64,000 bases of DNA. Origin: CBDDBX01 sp965225955 (GTDB lineage Bacteria > Acidobacteriota > Aminicenantia > UBA2199). Position 1 is the first letter of the stretch. Each line of letters opens with the position of its first letter. Below the pieces are notes generated by a model. That model did no database searches. It saw nothing but the letters and a program-made list of their open reading frames with translations, and was not told where the DNA came from. Below, one piece after another: positions 35,792 through 44,013 of this stretch. A program made the position numbers and the translations under genes. The stretch is taken from the NCBI GenBank assembly GCA_965225955.1, contig CBDDBX010000036.1:14533-78532 (forward strand). The letters are read 5' to 3'.

Positions 35792-36785
35792 ATGCACTTG
35801 TTTATCTATAAAATTCTGTTTGTTCTTGGATTTACTCTTATTGGTTATTACCACCCACCTTTCGGGCAGAATCCTCTGATGGGAGCATGCCTTGGCGTAG
35901 CAATTGCTGTAGCAATGGTAGTTCTGATTATAAGAATAAAAAGAACTGAACTCCAGTATATATGGAGCTCAATGATGGGACTGATTTCAGGTATACTTAT
36001 TGGAGCTATTCTTGATACCTTCCTGGAAGATGTTATAAAAATGATGTCCATGGGAGGCGGAAACTTCTTCAGATTTTTCTTTCTCTTTGGAATACCGATA
36101 ACAGGACTTCTTATTGGACTAACCAAGCCAACTATGTTTACTCCTATGAATATAAAGGAGTTCTTCAGAGGAAGCAGTGTATTTACAGATTCATTTCTTC
36201 TGGATACCAGTGCCATCATAGATGGCAGAATTCTTCAGATTGCAAATTCAGGTTTTCTTGAAGGTGAATTCATTATTACCCAGTTTGTACTGGCTGAACT
36301 TCAGATGATTGCAGATTCACCGGATCCCACTAAGAAAGTAAGAGGCAAAAGAAGGGCTGGATGTAATTGAGCAACTGAAAAAAAGTACCAATATATCCAT
36401 TACAATACTTAATAAGAGTGTTCCTGGTGCTAATGAAGTTGACCAGAAACTGGTTCTTCTTGGTAAAGAGAACAATTTTAAAATAATAACCAACGATGTG
36501 AACCTGAGTAAGATTGCTCATCTTCAGGAAGTAAAAGTACTGAATGTTAATGAGCTGGCTTTTGCGCTGAAGCCTATTGTATATCCTGGAGAGCACCTCA
36601 CTGTTCTTATTTCAAAAGAGGGTAAAGAGAAGAAGCAGGGGATTGCGTATCTTGATGATGGAACAATGATTGTACTTGATGAAGCTAAGAATGAGATTGG
36701 TAAAAAGCTCCCAATAGAAGTTACATCTGTACTTCAGACAACTTCCGGTAAGATGATTTTTGGTAAAAAACTGAATCATGGATAA
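35792..36785 (+). CDS. PIN/TRAM-domain membrane protein (YacL type), interrupted by a one-base insertion
   Basis: The N-terminal half has four hydrophobic segments, followed by a PIN domain (LLDTSAIIDGRI with the catalytic Asp, and TNDVNLSKIA) and a C-terminal TRAM domain. The frame breaks at 36352-36353: reading AGA GGG CTG GAT restores the conserved GLDVI motif and continues to 36785, giving 330 residues, normal for YacL-like proteins. The extra A turns one ORF into two (35792-36370 and 36498-36785). PIN domains are ribonuclease-like; this family's target is not settled. The stop overlaps ispF, as yacL lies close to ispF in Firmicutes (with ispD between; absent here). Confidence 0.85.
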
Positions 36786-37260
36786 GCTCAGAACCGGAAT
36801 AGGATACGATCTTCATCGTATTAAACAGGGAGGGAACCTGATTATAGGTGGTATCTCTGTTTCAGATGAGATGAGTTTTGTTGCTCATTCAGATGGAGAT
36901 CTCCTTTTACATGCTGTTGCTGATTCTCTTCTTGGAGCAGCAGGTGAACCGGATATAGGTGAACTTTTCCCTGATAATGATCCTGCATTCAGAGGAGCAG
37001 ACAGCGCAGAGCTACTTAGAGAAGTTATAAAAAAAGTAAAGAATAAAGGTTATAAAATTATAAATGTTGATGCAGTTATTGTTGCAGAGAAGCCTAAACT
37101 CAGTAAGTTTAAGGAAGAAATAAGAAGATCTGTGGCAGATATACTCTCCATTCCTTTTGAGGATTTTAATGTTAAAGCCAAAACAAAAGAGAAAACCGGT
37201 GCTGTTGGCAGGGGAGAGGCTATGGAGTGTCACTGCGTTTCACTAATCAGGAGTGTTTAA
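36778..37260 (+). CDS. ispF: 2-C-methyl-D-erythritol 2,4-cyclodiphosphate synthase
   Basis: This 160-residue trimeric enzyme has the zinc ligands in GIGYDLHRI and the loop AHSDGDLLLHAVADSLLGA, plus KAKTKEKTGAVGRGEAMECH at the C-terminal end. It makes the cyclodiphosphate of the non-mevalonate isoprenoid pathway, which this organism therefore uses. It overlaps the PIN-TRAM gene by 8 bp and der starts 3 bp after its stop, so the three genes form one operon. Confidence 0.96.
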   Translation: MDKLRTGIGYDLHRIKQGGNLIIGGISVSDEMSFVAHSDGDLLLHAVADSLLGAAGEPDIGELFPDNDPAFRGADSAELLREVIKKVKNKGYKIINVDAVIVAEKPKLSKFKEEIRRSVADILSIPFEDFNVKAKTKEKTGAVGRGEAMECHCVSLIRSV

Positions 37261-37263
37261 TAA

Positions 37264-38579
37264 ATGGCAAAAAAACCTGTTATAACTATTGGTAGGTATA
37301 CCGAATACTGGTAAATCTACACTATTTAATAGATTACTGGGACAGAATAAAGCTCTGGTTCACAATCAGGCTGGAATGACAAGAGATATCTATAAAGTCC
37401 CGATTACAATTGAAGGAAAAACCTACGATATTCAGGATTCTGGTGGTTTTTTCCCCGACGACGATGTTATCACTGAAGAGATAAATAAGAGAATCTTCAG
37501 GGAAGCTGAACGATCAGATCTTATTATTTTTCTCTTTGATGGCAGAAGAGAGATGCTGGATTATGAGAAGGATCTTTTTCTTGATATACGCAAGATTAAC
37601 TCATCAATTATTCCGGTTATCAATAAAGTTGATAATGAGAGTCGCTATATACTTCCCTCCAGTTATTACCAGCTTAAAGCAGACTTTCTGTTTATCTCTG
37701 CAGAACACAACATAAATGTAGAAGACCTTGAAGAAAGAATCGATAAACATTTTGAAATTTATAAGAAATCAGCAGAAGAGGAAGAGGTTGTTACGAGAAT
37801 AACTATTCTTGGTAAACCAAATGTAGGTAAATCATCCATAATAAATAAGATTATGAATGATGAGTCTGCAATTGTTAGTCCTATAGCCGGTACAACCAGG
37901 GATTCTGTTGACTTTGAAATAAAAAGAAAAGGTAAGAAGTTTATTCTGGTGGATAATGCTGGTATCAGAAAGTTTCAGAAAATAAAAGAGAGCACTGAGA
38001 GTGCAGCTGTTATAAGGGCTGAAAAGGATATAAGGAATGCAGATATAATTATCTTTGTTCTGGATGTATCACGGAAGCTTGACAAGAATGATATGTTTAT
38101 TGCAAGGAAAATTCTTAAATCTGCAAAGCCTGTAGTGGTTGCCTCTTAATAAATGGGATCTTGTAAAAGATGGAGAAGCTGCCCAGAAATTGCCAGGTAA
38201 AGTAAAAAGAACCCTGAACAGCTTCTATTTTGCTCCATTTGTTGTGCTTTCTGCTGTTTCTGGAAAGAACATTTTTGAAATAATAGATAAGGCAGATGAT
38301 ATTAACAAAATAATTGAAGGCAGCGTAAAAAAATCCCAGCTTATTGAGAAAATCAGAGAGATTGTAAGCGAAAAGAAGTACTTTACTCAGGATAATAGAG
38401 TGTTTAATCCAAAACACGCTTCTATCGAGTCTACAAAACCTTTCTTTATTAAATTTTCTCACAAAACAGATTCAAGGCTTAAAAGTTTTGATGAGACATA
38501 TATAAAAAAGAGAATATCTTCAGAACTTGGACTCGAAGGAGTTCCAATATTTTTCAATATTACTGCCGGAAGGCATTAG
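37264..38579 (+). CDS. der: Ribosome-assembly GTPase Der, interrupted by two one-base insertions
   Basis: Der has two tandem GTPase domains and a KH-like C-terminal domain. ATG 37264 gives MAKKPVITI and then the frame breaks at an extra G (37291-37292), after which GIPNTGKSTLFN (first G1) follows in the next frame. The second domain shows GKPNVGKSS and DNAGI. A second extra base (C at 38142-38143) falls just before the second G4 motif, NKWD. Without both bases the protein is 437 residues, the usual size. Der is essential in bacteria studied, so these breaks are probably errors rather than a pseudogene. Confidence 0.9.
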
Positions 38580-38586
38580 AGCGAGA

Positions 38587-38614
38587 CAGCCCTGAGTTAT
38601 CTTATTCAGGGCTG
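38587..38614. terminator. Bidirectional terminator after der
   Basis: CAGCCCTGA (38587-38595) pairs with TCAGGGCTG (38606-38614), followed by ATATTTTTTA, between convergent der and the UPF0173 gene. Confidence 0.8.
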
Positions 38615-38625
38615 ATATTTTTTAC

Positions 38626-39306
38626 TTATAGTTTAATTTCTTCACCTGGTTTCAGAATAACACCTTCTGAAAAGTCACTTACACTACTAATGAAATCTTC
38701 TGGTGAAGCGTCTATAACTTCCCATGTGTTGTAGTGGATAGGTGCAACTTTTAAAGGTTTAATCATGCTGGTAGCAATAGCAGCATCACGAATATCCATT
38801 GTAAAGTTGCCACCAATTGGGAGCAGAGCTAAATCAATTTTCTCAATTTCCAGTAGCTGCATATCCATTGTAAGACCTGTGTCACCGGCATGGTAGAGTT
38901 TCTTTCCATCAATTTCAATAACAAATCCTCCTGGATTACCACCATCTACAGCAGTATCGCCATCTGATATACCTGAACCGTGGAGTGCTGGTGTCATTTT
39001 TACAGTGCCAAAAGGAAAGGTTTTTCTACCTCCAATATGCATTGGGTGCCCATTTACCTCTTTTGTTGCCAGAAAATTTATTATTTCAAAATTTGCAATA
39101 ACTGTTGCTCCGGTTCTCTTTGCAAGCTCTACTGTATCACCAAGATGATCCCCATGACCGTGTGTAACAAAAATATGTGTAATATCATTGAAATCTTCAG
39201 GTTTGTCTGTTGCCTGAGGATTACCATTAAGAAAAGGGTCTATTAGTCCTTTTACTTCACCTGCTTCAAAATATATTGCTGAATGTCCTAGAAATTTTAC
39301 CAGCAT
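38626..39306 (-). CDS. UPF0173 metal-dependent hydrolase
   Basis: The 226-residue protein is a metallo-beta-lactamase-fold hydrolase of the UPF0173/UlaG-like type: FLGHSAIYFE and DPFLNGNP near the N-terminus, the metal motif THGHGDHLGD, and LYHAGDTGLTMDM and PIHYNTWE later. The substrate is not known for this family. A GGAGGAG ribosome site precedes the ATG. It is the last gene before the long non-coding region. Confidence 0.93.
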   Translation of the reverse strand: MLVKFLGHSAIYFEAGEVKGLIDPFLNGNPQATDKPEDFNDITHIFVTHGHGDHLGDTVELAKRTGATVIANFEIINFLATKEVNGHPMHIGGRKTFPFGTVKMTPALHGSGISDGDTAVDGGNPGGFVIEIDGKKLYHAGDTGLTMDMQLLEIEKIDLALLPIGGNFTMDIRDAAIATSMIKPLKVAPIHYNTWEVIDASPEDFISSVSDFSEGVILKPGEEIKL

Positions 39307-39460
39307 AAGTCTCCTCCATAGTTTCTGAATTTATGTTTATATAATATACCAGAACCCACAAAAAAACATAAGGTGTTTGTCAGGTATTGAGAGCCACTAC
39401 AAGCAACCTCTATATATATTTTTTAAAAAAGGGGAGTTGTATTTCTATTTGGCGTCTATT

Positions 39461-39480
39461 CGCGTATATTAGTGGCTCAG
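39461..39480 (+). repeat. 20-bp motif, copy 1
   Basis: CGCGTATATTAGTGGCTCAG; related to copies at 40374-40393 and 40504-40523, approximate consensus nGCGTGCATTAGTGGTTCAG. This type of sequence recurs in many anaerobe genomes as a dispersed repeat. Confidence 0.4.
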
Positions 39481-39520
39481 GCTTTAAATGCTTTCTACTC
39501 TAACGTGACAACCAGCATGC

Positions 39521-39544
39521 GGACGCAAAATATTACGCCTCTAC
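39521..39544. repeat. Dispersed GACGCA-type repeat, degenerate copy
   Basis: A GGACGCA...TACGCCTCTAC unit, distantly like the better-preserved pair at 42973-42994 and 43939-43960. A loose dyad (GACGCA / TGCG-type arms) is visible. Confidence 0.35.
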
Positions 39545-39656
39545 AAATCGCCGATTTTGTATGTATATTGGTACTTTGTGACAGATTTTGCGTGTCATTC
39601 CCTGATCAGGCTAATACAGAATGACAACTTTCATCAAACTTAGAGCTAAGATATTG

Positions 39657-39672
39657 TGTCGACGTGTCGACA
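39657..39672 (+). promoter_or_regulatory. 16-bp near-palindrome TGTCGACGTGTCGACA (possible ParB or other protein site), copy 1
   Basis: Two GTCGAC palindromes separated by GT. The exact reverse complement occurs at 39813-39828, and a 14/16 match at 47032-47047. A shorter dyad with the same half-sites, TGTCG-C-CGACA, lies at about 39710-39720. The length and the TGT...ACA ends match those of the classic parS site, but the core differs. Confidence 0.45.
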
Positions 39673-39812
39673 TTTTGGTGCATAATTGTTGGTATTTTTG
39701 CACATGATGTGTCGCCGACAGGTTTGATTTAAACTAAGACTGGAAGTTCAAGTAATAGGATAAACATTGATTAACAGAGGGTTTTGAGGGATTTAGAGGT
39801 AAAGAGCCTTGT

Positions 39813-39828
39813 TGTCGACACGTCGACA
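39813..39828 (-). promoter_or_regulatory. 16-bp near-palindrome, copy 2 (inverted)
   Basis: TGTCGACACGTCGACA on the plus strand is the exact reverse complement of the copy at 39657-39672, 140 bp away, about 1 kb upstream of parA. Confidence 0.45.
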
Positions 39829-39888
39829 TTAAGTGATATATTGTGCAAGTTGACAGATGATGATGGTGGCAAGATAGGAGTGAGAAGT

Positions 39889-40306
39889 GTTAAGGCTTAT
39901 TGGACTTGTTAATACCACCCCGCCTGGAGTACCAGGCACCCCTCCTTTATAAGAATTTACTAACGGATTATATGCAAAAAAAATCACCTTCCATTTTATG
40001 AGTCGCCACAACAGTTTGTTATGGGAAGGAGGGGATTTCTGTTTGTCTTAAACAGCTCCTCCTGGCTAATAAAAAGAAAAACAGCTGGTTTTCCTGTTAA
40101 GATAGTTGCACAAATTACAATAGGATAGCAGAAATCGCCTCTTTTCTGCACCTCACTATACTGGTGAATTACTTTATTTAAAGATTAACAGCATAAGTCA
40201 TGGCCCGCAAAACAGCATTGTTCAAGGAGGGGTGCCAGCAAACTGTGAGCTTTAGCGAAACAGTTAAGCTGACGGGGTGGTATTAACAAGCCTAATAAAC
40301 CTTTAA
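39889..40306. repeat. About 420-bp inverted-repeat element (MITE-like)
   Basis: Ends are inverted repeats of about 34 bp: CTTGTTAATACCACCCCG (39905-39922) is perfectly matched by CGGGGTGGTATTAACAAG (40273-40290), and similarity extends outward to about 39889 and 40306. A second inverted pair, GGCACCCCTCCTT (39935-39947) and AAGGAGGGGTGCC (40224-40236), lies just inside. Local hairpins: GCCTGG/CCAGGC (39922-39937), CTGTTT/AAACAG (near 40040-40055) and AACTGT/ACAGTT (40241-40266). No transposase ORF is inside. Confidence 0.6.
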
Positions 40307-40373
40307 AATGTGTCTAATTAAAATCTTTGTGAAATGTAGAGGGGAGGCACAGGAAGCTTTTCTGGCTTCTTTT

Positions 40374-40393
40374 AGCGTGCATTGGCGGTTCAG
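40374..40393 (+). repeat. 20-bp motif, copy 2
   Basis: AGCGTGCATTGGCGGTTCAG, about 70 bp downstream of the inverted-repeat element. Confidence 0.4.
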
Positions 40394-40503
40394 ATATGAG
40401 ATACGTAGGAATACAGCATTGAAACTGAAACATTCAGGATAATACGCACGCTTTCAACATTGCGGGCACAAAAGTCGGACTATAATACCCCTTAGTGCCA
40501 ATT

Positions 40504-40523
40504 TGTGTGCATTAGTGGTTAGC
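40504..40523 (+). repeat. 20-bp motif, copy 3
   Basis: TGTGTGCATTAGTGGTTAGC, the third copy of the motif upstream of parA. Confidence 0.4.
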
Positions 40524-40823
40524 AAAAACAGGCAGATCTATTATGTTGACAACGCAATTGGGGCCAGCTTCGATATTTTATAAGACTGTCTTACCAATTA
40601 TGAGAACTGACACACAGGTCAGTCCTTACAGGAAAGTTGTATTTAGCAGCCCTGCAGTATATTTCACTCTGAATAGAACTGTCAGAGGCGAAAAAACGAT
40701 GTGTTTCACTGTTTTTTTGTTGAAGGGTTGATAAAAAAAATTAGTTACTGATTTTAACAGGTAACATAAGCTAAAACCCCTATATTACTGGAAAAAACAA
40801 GGCCAAAAAAAGCCTGGTATTCC

Positions 40824-40850
40824 TTGACACTGTAACTCTTTTTATATAAT
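40824..40850 (+). promoter_or_regulatory. Promoter for parAB
   Basis: TTGACA (40824-40829) and TATAAT (40845-40850) are 15 bp apart; shifting the -10 to TAATAT (40847-40852) gives the usual 17. It lies about 25 nt upstream of the GTG start of parA. Confidence 0.65.
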
Positions 40851-40877
40851 ATAGACAGGTAAAGAGAGGAGAAAAAG

Positions 40878-41633
40878 GTGATAATTACAATAGCTAATCA
40901 GAAAGGAGGCGTCGGCAAAACGACCACGACGATTAATCTCGCGGCAGCTCTCGCTTTTCTTGGGTACAAAACCCTGATAATTGATATGGATCCTCAGGCA
41001 AACTCTACAGTTTCATTTCTGGATCCCAGCGATATTACTTATTCAACATTCGATTTCCTGGAAAACAACTCCATTAGTTTTGAAGAGGTTGTAAAAGAGA
41101 CAAACATAAGCAATCTCTCAGTACTTCCTGCTTCGATTGCTATTGCAAAGCTTGAATCAAAACTGATAGGGGAGATTGATTCCCATTTCAGAATGAAGGA
41201 TAAAATCGATCCTATAAAATACAGGTACGATTTCATTATAATCGACACTCCACCCACTCTCGGGTTAATTACAATAAACTCATTTGTTGCAGCAACACAT
41301 CTGATTATTCCGATCCAGTCATCATACTTTGCGCTGGAAGGCACAGATGATCTGATTGAAACTTTTGAAAAAGTGAGAGTCAGAAGTAATCCGGATCTTA
41401 AAATCCTTGGAGTACTGATTACAATGTATGAGAAAAGAAAGCTCATTGCCAAAGATAGTGAAGCACATATTCGTAATCTTTTTGGCGATAAAGTCTTTAA
41501 AACTGTAATTACAAAGAACGTAAGACTGGAAGAGAGTCCTGCTTATAAAGAATCGATATTCACTTTTGCTCCAAACTCATCCGGTTCAACGGAATATCAC
41601 AGTTTAGCGGAGGAAATACTTAAGAATGTCTAA
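40878..41633 (+). CDS. parA: ParA/Soj-family chromosome-partition ATPase
   Basis: The 251-residue deviant Walker ATPase starts at GTG 40878 after an AGAGGAG ribosome site. NQKGGVGKTTTTINLA is the ParA Walker A with the signature Lys, MDPQAN the A' motif and IIDTPPTLG the Walker B. It lacks the N-terminal helix-turn-helix of plasmid ParA, so it is the chromosomal Soj type. It overlaps parB by 8 bp. Codons 10-26 are noticeably richer in G and C than the rest of the gene and its neighbours. Confidence 0.93.
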   Translation: MIITIANQKGGVGKTTTTINLAAALAFLGYKTLIIDMDPQANSTVSFLDPSDITYSTFDFLENNSISFEEVVKETNISNLSVLPASIAIAKLESKLIGEIDSHFRMKDKIDPIKYRYDFIIIDTPPTLGLITINSFVAATHLIIPIQSSYFALEGTDDLIETFEKVRVRSNPDLKILGVLITMYEKRKLIAKDSEAHIRNLFGDKVFKTVITKNVRLEESPAYKESIFTFAPNSSGSTEYHSLAEEILKNV

Positions 41634-42534
41634 GCGAAAAGGCCTGCCTGATTTTATGAAATCAAGGCATAGCAATCATCTTGTGGATGAAATTGCTACA
41701 AGGTCAAAAACTTCAATAATAAGAATGATACCTATCGAGCGTATTGCTGCAAATATGATGCAGCCACGTCAGGACTTTGGTAATCTGGTGGAACTGGCTG
41801 ACTCAATTAAAGAGAAGGGCATCCTTGAGCCAATTATCGTAAGACCTAAAGATGGGAAATTTGAAATAATAGCAGGGGAGAGAAGATACCGTGCAGCCAA
41901 AATGCTGGAGCTTATGGAAGTTCCCTGTATTGAGCACGATGTTCCAGATAACGAAGCTCTGGAAATAACAATAATTGAGAATCTTCAGAGAAAGGATCTC
42001 AATATTTTTGAATCTGCATACTCTCTTCAATCTCTGGCAGATATATATGGATATACTCATCAGGAGATAGCTCAGAAGATCGGTAAATCCCGCGTAACGG
42101 TTACAGAACTGCTCAGGCTAACCGATCTGCCGCAAACGGTGGTAAATCGCTGTCACGAGCTTAAAATCACTTCCAAAACATTTCTCCTGGAATTGGTTAA
42201 GCTTGAGGACCAGGATTTAATGAATCAGGTTCTTGATCAGTACTCAGAAGAGCCGTTTTCAAGAGATAAAATTAAAGATCTCAGATCCATTATGGATGGT
42301 TCAGTTAATCCTGAGGAGTCAGATGAAACTGACCTGGAAGATGCTGCAGAAACACTGCCACCTGTTAGTAGCAAAAAGCCGTTTTTTAAATTTAATTTTG
42401 CCACTGATGATAAGGCAGTGAAAATTGATTTTAAGATTAACAGCAATCAGTTCGACAAAGGCAAACTTATCGATGTTCTAGAAAATCTTCTCACTGATAT
42501 ACGGGAAGACAGGATTGATGAGTTTAAATTATAA
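41626..42534 (+). CDS. parB: ParB/Spo0J-family CTPase and centromere-binding protein
   Basis: The 302-residue protein has the ParB N-terminal domain with the CTP-binding motif GERRYRAA (about 86), an ENLQRKDLN helix, a helix-turn-helix (about 145-165: THQEIAQKIGKSRVTVTELLRL), an acidic linker and a C-terminal dimerisation domain. It loads on parS and slides as a CTP clamp. The closest sequence to classic parS in this window (19967-19983) is imperfect, so the cognate site may differ. The stop is followed by a strong hairpin. Confidence 0.93.
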   Translation: MSKRKGLPDFMKSRHSNHLVDEIATRSKTSIIRMIPIERIAANMMQPRQDFGNLVELADSIKEKGILEPIIVRPKDGKFEIIAGERRYRAAKMLELMEVPCIEHDVPDNEALEITIIENLQRKDLNIFESAYSLQSLADIYGYTHQEIAQKIGKSRVTVTELLRLTDLPQTVVNRCHELKITSKTFLLELVKLEDQDLMNQVLDQYSEEPFSRDKIKDLRSIMDGSVNPEESDETDLEDAAETLPPVSSKKPFFKFNFATDDKAVKIDFKINSNQFDKGKLIDVLENLLTDIREDRIDEFKL

Positions 42535-42550
42535 GTAAAGCTAATTTTAC

Positions 42551-42583
42551 ATTCTGAGAGCTTAAAATTAAAGCTCTCAGAAT
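42551..42583 (+). terminator. Terminator after parB
   Basis: ATTCTGAGAGCTT (42551-42563) pairs perfectly with AAGCTCTCAGAAT (42571-42583), loop 7 nt. A second hairpin, TTCTGAT/ATCAGAA, follows at 42590-42609. No T-run follows the first, so factor-dependent ending or RNA stabilisation is possible. Confidence 0.65.
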
Positions 42584-42609
42584 AGAGTATTCTGATAAAT
42601 CTATCAGAA

Positions 42610-43078
42610 GAAAGAGAATAGGCAATTCTCAGAGATCAGAGGAAATTCCACATAATCCACCTTTTTTAAACAGGATCAATATTTTGGTTTACATAATATA
42701 TCTTATCCGACATTGCTAATTCAGCAATCAACCAGCACTGAAAACCTGGGTTATTGCTCGATTTCCTGAAAGCTCTGAGATTTGCATATTTAATTCTAAC
42801 TGGTGACTTGTACAGGAATATTTGATTCTCGTGAGTATATTAGATGAGCTCCTGAATCTCTAATAATTCGCTAAGGTTCAAATGATGCGATACGCTTTGT
42901 GTTTTGAAAAATCTATACTGCTACTGGGCATGGTTAGCGTATTTACAGAATTGGCATTTAACCTCACAGGCCAGACACAATGATGCGTCGCTACTAAGGT
43001 GATTTGTTTTAATTTTGTCCGTGATTGTCAGTGTATGTATCAGGCGGTTCTTTAAATATATTGTAACGTAATATCCAT
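42610..43078. other. Non-coding spacer between parB and the acyltransferase
   Basis: About 470 bp with no ORF of note. The only structures I see are the repeat at 42973-42994 and AT-rich sequence resembling the region upstream of parA. Confidence 0.5.
42973..42994. repeat. 22-bp dispersed repeat, copy upstream of the acyltransferase
   Basis: AGACACAATGATGCGTCGCT + AC; 18 of 22 bases match the copy at 43939-43960 in the same orientation, so the pair brackets the acyltransferase gene. Confidence 0.5.
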
Positions 43079-43107
43079 TTGACTGAGGGTGGCTATAATT
43101 TTATAAT
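43079..43107 (+). promoter_or_regulatory. Promoter giving a leaderless acyltransferase mRNA
   Basis: TTGACT (43079-43084), exactly 17 bp, TATAAT (43102-43107), then AGCTTC and ATG 43114. Because both hexamers are near consensus, transcription should begin at or next to the start codon. It is the clearest leaderless promoter here. Confidence 0.8.
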
Positions 43108-43113
43108 AGCTTC

Positions 43114-43905
43114 ATGGACAGTAAATTTGGTAACAGTAATTATATGACACCGGAAACTCACAAAAGAGATCTGGCAGACAGAATGGTTTTTAATACTCCG
43201 ATATGGTTCTACTACAACCTATGGAGATACCTTGCAAGCGCTTCAAAAAAAGCTAAAAAGAAAATGTACAACACTCAGGAATGGCATCATACTGCAAGTC
43301 AGATATTTGATAAACTTGAAGATTGTGGAGTAAAATTTCAGGTAGACGGACTTGAAAATATTAAAGCTCTGAATGGAACTCCTGCTGTTTTCATTGCCAA
43401 CCACATGAGTACAATGGAAACCATGACTCTCCCATCAATAATAGGCCATTACCAGCCGGTTTCCTTTGTTATCAAGCAGAGTCTTCGTGAGGGTAATTTC
43501 TTTGGACCGATTATGAGAGAAATGGATGCTATTGTTGTTACCAGACAGGATCCAAGAAAAGATCTCATGGATGTAATCTCTCAGGGAACTGATATGCTGA
43601 ACCGTGGTATATCGGTAGTTATCTTTCCACAGAGCACAAGAACAACAGAATTTGACTCTTCAAAATTCAACACCCTGGGAATAAAACTTGCCTTAAAAGC
43701 AGGTGTACCTGTAGTACCTCTGGCTCTTAAAACTGATGCCTGGGATAATGGGAAATTAATAAGAGGTTTTGGGAAACTATACAGAAAGAAGAGAGTTCAC
43801 TACTCTTTTGGTGAAATTATGAATATTGAAGCCAGAGGAAAAGAAGAACATCAGAAAATAGTCGAATTTATAACATCAAATCTTAATAAATGGAGGGAGA
43901 GTTAA
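43114..43905 (+). CDS. 1-acyl-glycerol-3-phosphate acyltransferase-like protein (PlsC family)
   Basis: The 263-residue protein has the PlsC blocks: NHMSTMET (HX4E where HX4D is usual), a basic stretch around VTRQDPRKD, motif III as FPQSTRT (FPEGTR is usual), and AGVPVVPLALK. It should acylate a lysophospholipid or related acceptor at the membrane; the altered motifs point to a non-standard acceptor or subfamily. It has no membrane segment of its own except a weakly hydrophobic WFYYNLWRYL stretch. It stands alone, with its own leaderless promoter, between two copies of a repeat. Confidence 0.85.
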   Translation: MDSKFGNSNYMTPETHKRDLADRMVFNTPIWFYYNLWRYLASASKKAKKKMYNTQEWHHTASQIFDKLEDCGVKFQVDGLENIKALNGTPAVFIANHMSTMETMTLPSIIGHYQPVSFVIKQSLREGNFFGPIMREMDAIVVTRQDPRKDLMDVISQGTDMLNRGISVVIFPQSTRTTEFDSSKFNTLGIKLALKAGVPVVPLALKTDAWDNGKLIRGFGKLYRKKRVHYSFGEIMNIEARGKEEHQKIVEFITSNLNKWRES

Positions 43906-43938
43906 GACTCCCCCTTTCTCATCAGATTCAGATAAGTA

Positions 43939-43960
43939 AGACGCAATGATGCGCCTTTAC
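43939..43960. repeat. 22-bp dispersed repeat, copy downstream of the acyltransferase
   Basis: AGACGCAATGATGCGCCTTT + AC, with a GACGCA/TGCGCC-like dyad. Direct repeat of 42973-42994. Confidence 0.5.
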
Positions 43961-44013
43961 AATCACATATTCTCAGTCTCAGGTTAAATTTTCAGTATTT
44001 AACCGGATCTCCT

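Larger units (their letters stand above)
39307..40877. other. Repeat-rich non-coding region upstream of parAB
   Basis: About 1.57 kb without a convincing gene; the two short ORFs in it (60 and 62 codons) lack ribosome sites and recognisable sequence. It contains two copies of a 16-bp near-palindrome, a roughly 420-bp inverted-repeat element, three copies of a 20-bp motif, and a degenerate dispersed repeat, all listed separately. I found no DnaA boxes of the TTATNCACA type. Confidence 0.6.

Noticed and set aside
34167..38579. Separate small ORFs at 34167-34364, 36498-36785 and 38139-38579
   Set aside because: Each is the continuation of the upstream conserved gene (carB, PIN-TRAM, der) after a one-base insertion, not an independent gene.
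39829..40731. Short ORFs at 39829-40011(-) and 40543-40731(+)
   Set aside because: They lie across repeats, have no ribosome site, and their translations show no domain or composition typical of proteins.
39307..40877. Replication origin next to parAB
   Set aside because: No DnaA-box cluster and no dnaA, dnaN, rnpA, mnmE or gidA neighbours are visible.
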